Source: Elusimicrobia bacterium CG06_land_8_20_14_3_00_38_11
Lineage (GTDB): Bacteria > Elusimicrobiota > UBA8919
Reading direction: 5' to 3'
Assembly (NCBI GenBank): GCA_002780205.1
Contig: PEVQ01000019.1
Location: 1 to 5,985, forward strand
Length of the DNA: 5,985 nt
Every line of letters starts with the position of its first letter. Position 1 is the stretch's first letter. Under the pieces are notes generated by a model. That model was not told the origin of the DNA, made no database searches, and worked only from the letters and a program-made list of their open reading frames with translations. A program made the position numbers and the translations under genes. Of this stretch, positions 1 through 5,042 are shown piece by piece.

Positions 1-2002
1 AATTCGCTTGATAAATTTTTGATTTTTTACCGTCTATAAAAACTCTCCAGCCCGGATAAAAAGTGTCAGTCAGAACAAGAAACCCACCATCGGAAGATGT
101 TGCTTCAATTTCAATATCCCTTTGCGAATATTTTTTTATAGCAGCAAAACCTTTGCCGGCATAATAATTCTTAAAAGGCATTTCCTCCAAAACCACCGTT
201 TTTAACGGCACAAAATTTTTCTCAAACATAGTTTGGATTACTAAATCGTTCGGCACTACAACTGCACTATTAACGAAAAACGCTCTTTCTGTAAAAAGTT
301 TGTTTTCATAGACCTTTATCGTCGGTAAATTCGTATAAAATTCAAATTCCTTTTTTAGTGTGAGATATTGCGGCGGTAGGGTGTATGTTGTGAGCACATA
401 TTTTCCGCCGGCGAAACCGATAAATCTCAGTGTTTCAAAACCGATTCCCCTTTTCATCATCTCATCCCAAATTTCATAAAATCTTTTGGGACGAAGCCCG
501 CCGTGACCTTCAATAGCGGGAATATGCCAGACGATATTTGAATTTGGCTGTAAAAAATTTCTGTAATTATAAAAAGGCGTTAAATCGCCGGAAAAACCTT
601 TTGCCGATAAGACAGCAGAACTGTAAGAATTCACCGACCACACCCGGTAAAAGCATTTGTCGTTTTTCAGAAAATCTGCTATGGGCGGTGTTGAAAGCCA
701 TTCGTCTCTCTTGTAGAAAGCACTTTGTTTGTTTGCAAAATAAAATAGTTCGACGGCGACAAGACCAAAAATTAAATATTTTACAAAGTAATTTTTCCAT
801 TTATCTATAATAACCCCTGCAAACAGTGATAATGAGAAAACGGCAAAAATTAAAAGACGTTGATGAAGGCGAAACTGCTCAAAGCCGGGAATTTTATCAA
901 GAAAATCTGTAATTCCGAGTGACGATGAAAGCGCAATAATAAAAGTTAAGAAAATAGTTGAACCGAAAAATATATGTTTTCTGAATTTTGAAAATAAGCC
1001 GACCAAACCGATAACAAAAGCAATTTTACCGATATAAAAAGAGTTCTCAATAAAAATTGAATGCGGTTTGCTAAAAGAATTGTCAAACGGCATACCGAAT
1101 TTGAACGGAAAAATCCATGTAATTAAATCCGAAAAATTATATGACCACCACCATCTTGCAGGGTCTTTTGCAAAACCGATTTTCCGCGCAGTAAAATTAA
1201 CAAGTTCCATCGTAGGTAGCCATTGAACCGCAGAAATCCCCAAGCCGACAATAACAAAAATCAAAAAAGCAATAATTAGCCGAACAAATGTTCGGCATTT
1301 TAGCAAGTTACCATCGTCGGTATTACTTCCAATTTGGAGAACAACCGAACACTTGTTCGGGAGCGAACATTTGTTCGGGTGACATAGAAAATATAAAAAA
1401 GAAAAAATTAGGGTATAATAAGCAAACTGCGGAAATCCGGCAAGAATCTGCACTCCGAACGAAATGCCCGCACCGACGATATTTTTGTAATTCCCGCTTT
1501 TCAGATATTTTTCAATAAAATAAAAAATCAGCGGAAACCATATCACAGAATTGAGCATATTCAAGTGCTGGATGTGGCAGAAAAAAAATCCGGAAAAAGA
1601 AAATATAGTTGCAGAAAAAACTGCGGTTTGTCTTTTAAGTCCAATTTCAGAAAAAAACAAAAAACTGAAAAATCCGCAGAGAATAAAATTGAGGATTATG
1701 CTCAAACTAAAACCACTCGCCGACGGAAATATGGAAAAAATTAAAATATTCGGCGGATAAAAAAAACCGCCCTGGCCTTCGGCGTGAAGTGGATACCCGC
1801 ACCAGATTAAATCAGACCAGACAGGTAATTGAAAATTCTTTAATGATTCTGCCAGAATATGTTTATACGGAAAATTGAGGTCGGTGATATCGCTTCCGCC
1901 AAGTCCGGGTGTTATCGGAATATGAGTCATCAAAATAATTTTAGGCAAAAAAACAAAAGCCAAAAACAAAAAAAATAAAATCACAATCGCATTTTTCCGC
2001 AT
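1..2002 (-). CDS. YfhO-like multi-pass membrane protein, probable GT-C glycosyltransferase (3' end off window)
   Basis: I translated this strand by hand. It stays open for 667 codons from ATG 2002-2000 to the left edge, with no stop or frameshift. The N-terminus is a hydrophobic anchor (about residues 6-25). A first outer loop with Asp38, Asp41 and Pro45 follows, then a GYP...FYPPN stretch (69-84) and many further hydrophobic helices up to about residue 410. A soluble domain comes next, ending in the family-typical LTDTFYPGWRVFIDGK. These features match the YfhO family (PF09586) of GT-C fold membrane proteins, which are thought to move sugars from lipid carriers onto envelope polymers; the substrate here is unknown. 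Probably only some tens of codons are missing. Residues 209-241 are an unusual in-frame insert encoded by a palindromic repeat. An in-frame stop (TAA) lies just upstream of the ATG and no Shine-Dalgarno is visible. A promoter 6 nt upstream supports this start and a leaderless mRNA. Family confidence is high; the exact function is inferred. Confidence 0.88.
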   Translation of the reverse strand, partial: MRKNAIVILFFLFLAFVFLPKIILMTHIPITPGLGGSDITDLNFPYKHILAESLKNFQLPVWSDLIWCGYPLHAEGQGGFFYPPNILIFSIFPSASGFSLSIILNFILCGFFSFLFFSEIGLKRQTAVFSATIFSFSGFFFCHIQHLNMLNSVIWFPLIFYFIEKYLKSGNYKNIVGAGISFGVQILAGFPQFAYYTLIFSFLYFLCHPNKCSLPNKCSVVLQIGSNTDDGNLLKCRTFVRLIIAFLIFVIVGLGISAVQWLPTMELVNFTARKIGFAKDPARWWWSYNFSDLITWIFPFKFGMPFDNSFSKPHSIFIENSFYIGKIAFVIGLVGLFSKFRKHIFFGSTIFLTFIIALSSSLGITDFLDKIPGFEQFRLHQRLLIFAVFSLSLFAGVIIDKWKNYFVKYLIFGLVAVELFYFANKQSAFYKRDEWLSTPPIADFLKNDKCFYRVWSVNSYSSAVLSAKGFSGDLTPFYNYRNFLQPNSNIVWHIPAIEGHGGLRPKRFYEIWDEMMKRGIGFETLRFIGFAGGKYVLTTYTLPPQYLTLKKEFEFYTNLPTIKVYENKLFTERAFFVNSAVVVPNDLVIQTMFEKNFVPLKTVVLEEMPFKNYYAGKGFAAIKKYSQRDIEIEATSSDGGFLVLTDTFYPGWRVFIDGKKSKIYQAN
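1280..1378. repeat. 99-bp palindrome-rich repeat element inserted in frame in the YfhO-like gene
   Basis: Three near-identical palindromes lie within 99 bp: CCGAACAAATGTTCGG (1280-1295), CCGAACACTTGTTCGG (1345-1360) and GCGAACATTTGTTCGG (1363-1378). The first and third bound the segment as terminal inverted copies. The first has 8-bp arms if 1279 and 1296 are included. The second and third lie side by side, and 49 bp separate the first from the second. The length is exactly 33 codons. On the minus strand the segment reads PNKCSLPNKCS...KCRTFVR without a stop, between two membrane helices, so the host gene stays intact. No target-site duplication is visible at the edges. This resembles small palindromic elements that tolerate insertion in coding regions; the element family is not recognised. 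Confidence 0.7.
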
Positions 2003-2008
2003 ATTGTG

Positions 2009-2037
2009 ATTTTACTAAATTTTTAATCACTTGACAA
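2009..2037 (-). promoter_or_regulatory. Sigma70-type promoter of the YfhO-like gene
   Basis: On the minus strand, -35 TTGTCA (2037-2032) is followed by a 17-bp spacer and -10 TAAAAT (2014-2009). Each box is one base from consensus. Six nucleotides separate the -10 from the ATG at 2002, so the expected transcription start is the A of the start codon and the message should be leaderless. The absence of a Shine-Dalgarno fits this. The -35 overlaps that of the divergent PBP promoter. Confidence 0.7.
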
Positions 2038-2040
2038 GTG
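2028..2040. promoter_or_regulatory. 13-bp palindrome over both -35 boxes, possible operator
   Basis: CACTTG-A-CAAGTG is a perfect inverted repeat with 6-bp arms, centred on 2034. That is exactly midway between the two start codons (2002 and 2066). It covers the whole of both overlapping -35 hexamers. A dimeric regulator bound here would block both promoters together. Part of the symmetry comes automatically from two overlapping -35 boxes, so a regulator role is inference. Confidence 0.4.
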
Positions 2041-2059
2041 GGTCTTTCAGAGATATAAT
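2031..2059 (+). promoter_or_regulatory. Perfect-consensus sigma70 promoter of the PBP gene
   Basis: TTGACA (2031-2036), a 17-bp spacer and TATAAT (2054-2059) match the housekeeping sigma consensus at all twelve positions with optimal spacing. The -10 ends 6 nt before the ATG at 2066, so transcription should begin at the A of the start codon. No Shine-Dalgarno can fit between, which predicts a leaderless mRNA. Confidence 0.85.
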
Positions 2060-2065
2060 TAAATT

Positions 2066-4237
2066 ATGAAAAAATGGTTAGTTCTTCTACTGGGCATTGT
2101 TACATTTTTTGCTTTTATTGAGCGTTTAACAAAATATCTCGGAGATATTCCCGACCCTTCACAACTTTTAAATTATACCCCCTCGCTAACTTCAAAGATT
2201 TATGATGTCAACGGCGAATTGATTGCAGAATTATTCACGGAAAAAAGAACTGTTGTTCCTCTTTCTACAATTCCTAAAGATATGATAAACGCTATCATCG
2301 CAATTGAGGACACCCGTTTTTTCAGACACTGGGGAATTGACCCGTACAGAATAATCGGTGCCTTTGTTTCAAACATTAAAGCAGGCGGCGTGGTAGAGGG
2401 CGGCTCAACTATTACCCAGCAACTCGCAAAAATAATTTTTTTATCACGAAGAAAGACACTCGCCAGAAAAATAAAAGAGGTGATTCTTGCAATCCAACTT
2501 GAACGTGATTATTCAAAATATGAAATTCTGGAGATGTATCTTAATCAGATTTATTTTGGAAACGGGGCATATGGTGTTGCAACCGCTGCAAAAGTTTATT
2601 TCGGAAAAAATGTTTCCGACTTAACACTTGAAGAATGCGCACTTTTAGCGGGACTTCCGAGAGCGCCGTCCATGTATTCACCTTTCAAAAATCCGGAAAA
2701 AACAATTCAGAGAAGGGCGGTTGTTTTAGCAAGAATGCGGGCGGTAGGATTTATAACCGACGAACAAAAAAAAGAAGCGGAAGAAAAAAACATTGTCATT
2801 TCGCCGCCGCACATCGCCACAAAAATAGCATCGCATTTTATTGGCAACATCAGACAGACGCTTGAGTCAAAATACGGGAGCATGTTATATCAGGGCGGGC
2901 TGGAAATTTACACAACGCTTGATAAAAAAATTCAGGAATCGGCGGAAAAAGTTTTTGAAAGACAACTGGCGGAGTTTGACTCGGTTTCAAAATCAACTAT
3001 TCAGGTAGAGGGCGCAATGTTATGTCTTGATGTAAAAACAGGCGGAATTCGCGCGGAAGTTGCCGGAAGAAATTTTCAGTCAAGTCAGTTTAACAGGGTA
3101 TTTCAGGCAAAAAGACAGCCGGGAAGTGCATTTAAGGTTTTTGTCTACACTGCCGCAATTGAAAACGGTTTTACCCCTACTTCAATTATTGATGATTCAC
3201 CGGTTACATATTACAACACAGGCCGCGACTGGGAACTTTTGTCAAACACAACCGATTTTTCCGATGTTCAGGATAAAAACCTTCTTAATAAACTATTGGA
3301 AAAAGATAAGGAAGCAATTAAAAATAACAAACCGAATGAACGGGTTTTGTGGCAGCCGCAGAATTATTCGGAAAAATTTCATGGGCTTGTTCTTTTAAGA
3401 AAAGCGCTGGAACACTCTCTTAATATATGCGCAATAAAAGTTACGGATAAAATCAGACCGACGACAGTTGCATATTATGCAAAACAACTTGGGATTGAGT
3501 TGCCTCTTACGGAAACAATTTCACTGGCATTGGGTTCCTCGGAAGTTACGCTGAAAGACATGACATCTGCTTTCGGATGTCTGGCAAATTCGGGAATAAA
3601 AACAACTCCTTATTCAATTATAAAAGTTTTGGATAATAAAGGCAGGGTTTTGGAGGAATATGACCCGAAAGAATTAGATGTACTCTCCGCCCAGACGGCC
3701 TTTTTGATGACAAATCTTCTGCGTGGAGTTGTTGAACACGGAACAGGCGTTTATGCAAGACAATTGAAAAGACCGGCAGCGGGAAAAACAGGAACAACAA
3801 ACGATTGTCAAGATGCATGGTTTATCGGCTACACTCCTCAACTTGTATGCGGCGTGTGGGTTGGCTATGATGACCATAAAACGCTCGGCAAAAAAATTAC
3901 AGGCGGACGGGTGGCATGCCCTATCTGGACTGAACTTATGCGTGCGGCGTTAAGAGGACAGCCCGTTATAGATTTTGCAACGCCTTCAAATATTACATAT
4001 GCAAAAATTGACCCGCAGACAGGATTATTAGCGTTAGGGAATCCTAAAGGAACTTATCTTGAAGCATTTTTAAGCGGCACGGAACCGAAAGAATTTTCTT
4101 TCGGGAAAGGTATTGCTGTTGTCAAAAAACTGGATGATGAAACGGAACCCCGGATTTTGACCGGTCTAACGGAAGGCACAACACGGGCAGTGCCTTATCT
4201 TCCGGCAATCCGACTTGATACCGAAGGCGGTTTTTGA
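2066..4237 (+). CDS. Class A penicillin-binding protein (PBP1A family), bifunctional peptidoglycan glycosyltransferase/transpeptidase
   Basis: This 723-residue protein polymerises lipid II into glycan strands and cross-links the stem peptides at the outer face of the inner membrane. Residues 4-18 form the single membrane anchor. The glycosyltransferase (GT51) domain shows EDTRFFRHWG (81-90, catalytic Glu81), GGSTITQQL (112-120) and EILEMYLNQIYFGNGAYG (153-170). The transpeptidase domain has S354-A-F-K357 with the acylated serine, S451-L-N453 and K574-T-G-T-T. A usual C-terminal tail follows (DPQTG near 649, FLSGTEP near 668). All catalytic motifs are present and the length is normal for the family. 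A charged stretch of about 40 residues (roughly 387-428) is longer than I expect between the SxxK and SxN motifs. ATG 2066 is needed to keep the anchor and sits 6 nt after a perfect -10 box. Family confidence is very high; mrcA/ponA-type naming is avoided because orthology cannot be shown. Confidence 0.97.
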   Translation: MKKWLVLLLGIVTFFAFIERLTKYLGDIPDPSQLLNYTPSLTSKIYDVNGELIAELFTEKRTVVPLSTIPKDMINAIIAIEDTRFFRHWGIDPYRIIGAFVSNIKAGGVVEGGSTITQQLAKIIFLSRRKTLARKIKEVILAIQLERDYSKYEILEMYLNQIYFGNGAYGVATAAKVYFGKNVSDLTLEECALLAGLPRAPSMYSPFKNPEKTIQRRAVVLARMRAVGFITDEQKKEAEEKNIVISPPHIATKIASHFIGNIRQTLESKYGSMLYQGGLEIYTTLDKKIQESAEKVFERQLAEFDSVSKSTIQVEGAMLCLDVKTGGIRAEVAGRNFQSSQFNRVFQAKRQPGSAFKVFVYTAAIENGFTPTSIIDDSPVTYYNTGRDWELLSNTTDFSDVQDKNLLNKLLEKDKEAIKNNKPNERVLWQPQNYSEKFHGLVLLRKALEHSLNICAIKVTDKIRPTTVAYYAKQLGIELPLTETISLALGSSEVTLKDMTSAFGCLANSGIKTTPYSIIKVLDNKGRVLEEYDPKELDVLSAQTAFLMTNLLRGVVEHGTGVYARQLKRPAAGKTGTTNDCQDAWFIGYTPQLVCGVWVGYDDHKTLGKKITGGRVACPIWTELMRAALRGQPVIDFATPSNITYAKIDPQTGLLALGNPKGTYLEAFLSGTEPKEFSFGKGIAVVKKLDDETEPRILTGLTEGTTRAVPYLPAIRLDTEGGF

Positions 4238-4242
4238 AGGCA

Positions 4243-4258
4243 GTGATTAAGTGATTAA
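4243..4258. repeat. Tandem 8-bp direct repeat GTGATTAA x2
   Basis: GTGATTAA occurs twice head to tail just after the PBP stop codon (4243-4250 and 4251-4258). The second copy runs into the left ATTAAGAGA direct repeat of the adjacent inverted-repeat element. No function is apparent. Confidence 0.5.
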
Positions 4259-4262
4259 GAGA
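4254..4262. repeat. Left copy of 9-bp flanking direct repeat ATTAAGAGA
   Basis: ATTAAGAGA directly abuts the left outer arm of the inverted-repeat element. The second copy is at 4410-4418. Together they look like a 9-bp target-site duplication, a size made by several DDE transposases (IS1, IS10 and IS50, for example). Confidence 0.6.
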
Positions 4263-4409
4263 GTTCTGTAAAGTAAAAAATGGTAGCCACAGAATGGCAC
4301 AGAAAAACACAGAATTTTTATACAAAGAGTGAATTAAAGAGATTAATTCTTTAACTTTCATGAAGTTCTGTGAAATTCTGTGGCTGAATTGTGGCTGAAT
4401 TACAGAACC
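4263..4409. mobile_element. MITE-like nested inverted repeat with 9-bp target-site duplication
   Basis: The outer arms GTTCTGTAA (4263-4271) and TTACAGAAC (4400-4408) are perfect 9-bp inverted repeats. Inside them, 20-bp arms at 4285-4304 and 4366-4385 match at 18 of 20 positions and share the same centre (about 4335). The innermost hairpin is GAATTAA-AGAGA-TTAATTC (4331-4349). The direct repeat ATTAAGAGA flanks the unit at 4254-4262 and 4410-4418, as a transposition target duplication would. The left inner arm carries CACAGAA three times at roughly 10-bp spacing. There is no coding capacity, so any movement would need a transposase from elsewhere. The right flank lies 2 bp from the Shine-Dalgarno of the next gene. 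A similar ATTAAAGAGATT within the loop is a small caution about reading the flanks as a duplication. Confidence 0.65.
4380..4401. repeat. Tandem 11-bp repeat GTGGCTGAATT x2 in the right arm of the element
   Basis: GTGGCTGAATT is repeated head to tail at 4380-4390 and 4391-4401. It has no counterpart in the left arm, where only one GCCAC occurs, so it looks like a local slippage duplication inside the inverted-repeat element. Confidence 0.6.
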
Positions 4410-4418
4410 ATTAAGAGA
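4410..4418. repeat. Right copy of 9-bp flanking direct repeat ATTAAGAGA
   Basis: This is the second copy of ATTAAGAGA. It starts one base after the right outer arm of the inverted-repeat element and ends two bases before the GAGGAG ribosome binding site. Confidence 0.6.
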
Positions 4419-4420
4419 TT

Positions 4421-4426
4421 GAGGAG
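4421..4426 (+). promoter_or_regulatory. Shine-Dalgarno GAGGAG of the DUF2148 gene
   Basis: GAGGAG followed by a 6-nt A-rich spacer precedes the ATG at 4433. It fixes the start of that gene and shows that this genome uses Shine-Dalgarno initiation as well as the probable leaderless starts at 2002 and 2066. Confidence 0.85.
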
Positions 4427-4432
4427 AAAAAA

Positions 4433-4963
4433 ATGAGAATTGAATCAAGTGATGCACAGAAAAACGGAATTATTGCGGTGGCGAATTTGATGTGTATTGC
4501 GGCAAGAACCGCGCCAAAAGCAAGAGGAATTGACAACATTGTAACAACAATTCTTACCGGCAAAGAGATTGAAGAACTCTCGGCAAAAATGGTTGAAATT
4601 GCAAACACCGGATACAGGACAAATACATTTTTGAGGGATGCGGAATGTGTGAAAAAAGCGGCCGCGATTATCTTAATTGGGACAAAAATTTCCGCTATCG
4701 GACTTGACTGCGGCTTCTGCGGATTTGAGTCATGCAAAAAATGCGAACAGATGAAAGGTGTGTGTGTCTATAATTCAGGCGATTTGGGAATTGCAGTAGG
4801 TTCTGCCGTTTCAATTGCTGCAGATAACCGAGTTGACAACAGAATTATGTATACCGCCGGTTTTGCCGCAGTAAAAAATAAACTGCTCGGTGAGGATGTC
4901 AAAATTGCTTATGGGATTCCGCTTTCTGCAACCGGCAAAAACATATTTTTCGAGAGAAAATAA
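4433..4963 (+). CDS. DUF2148 ferredoxin-domain-containing protein
   Basis: This complete 176-residue cytoplasmic protein matches the DUF2148 / COG4739 family, annotated as 'uncharacterized protein containing a ferredoxin domain'. The diagnostic part is the cysteine cluster C93-x2-C96-x4-C101-x2-C104, plus C111. It is followed by GDLGIAVGSAVSIAADNRVDNRI (roughly 116-138) and a GIPLSATGKNIFF C-terminus, both typical of the family. The N-terminal half is Ala/Ile-rich and resembles a nitroreductase-like helical region (AARTAPKARGID). The cysteines could hold an Fe-S cluster or another metal; the role is unknown in the family, and a redox function is inference. A strong GAGGAG supports the start. 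It lies 195 bp downstream of the PBP gene on the same strand, but a MITE-like element sits between them, so co-transcription is uncertain. No promoter of its own is obvious. Confidence 0.9.
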   Translation: MRIESSDAQKNGIIAVANLMCIAARTAPKARGIDNIVTTILTGKEIEELSAKMVEIANTGYRTNTFLRDAECVKKAAAIILIGTKISAIGLDCGFCGFESCKKCEQMKGVCVYNSGDLGIAVGSAVSIAADNRVDNRIMYTAGFAAVKNKLLGEDVKIAYGIPLSATGKNIFFERK

Positions 4964-4997
4964 CTGGTAATAAACTCTTTGTTTTCAGCGTTCACTC

Positions 4998-5025
4998 GGA
5001 AAAACAAACAAGTTTGCTTTTCGCC
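4998..5025 (-). terminator. Weak candidate Rho-independent terminator of the VWA gene
   Basis: On the minus strand, downstream of the stop at 5043, the sequence reads AAGCAAAC-TT-GTTTGTTT followed by TT. That is an A/T-rich stem of up to 8 bp with one G-U pair and a very short loop, leading into a T run. On the plus strand the G-U pair becomes an A-C mismatch, so the structure favours the minus-strand gene. It is low in GC and weak. Confidence 0.25.
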
Positions 5026-5042
5026 CGCTTGCTTGAAAATAA

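Noticed and set aside
1280..1378. Possible disruption (pseudogene) of the YfhO-like gene by the repeat
   Set aside because: Codon-by-codon reading of the minus strand shows no stop or frame change through the segment, and typical family sequence continues on both sides.
1280..1378. CRISPR-like array from the three repeated palindromes
   Set aside because: There are only three short units with unequal spacing (65 and 18 bp) and no cas genes, and the segment is translated.
1280..1380. Metal-binding role for the cysteines in the insert (C212, C218, C236 with nearby C207 and H208)
   Set aside because: Two of the cysteines arise from repetition of the same palindrome in the same frame, so their spacing needs no functional explanation.
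1288..1518. Plus-strand open frames within 538-810, 1288-1518 and 1551-1760
   Set aside because: They lie antisense to the continuous YfhO-like gene, have no ribosome binding sites and show no recognisable protein features.
4199..4262. Intrinsic terminator after the PBP gene
   Set aside because: No GC-rich stem followed by a T run lies directly after the stop codon; the only strong fold is the MITE-like repeat, which lacks a T tract at its end.
4263..4409. Outward promoter inside the MITE-like element driving the DUF2148 gene
   Set aside because: Candidate boxes such as TTAACT or TATACA lack a properly spaced partner; no convincing -35/-10 pair was found.
4122..4737. Minus-strand open frames at 4122-4457 and 4411-4737, and plus-strand frames at 4979-5182 and 5187-5384
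   Set aside because: They are shadows of the PBP, DUF2148 and VWA genes or cross the repeat element, and they have no family features.
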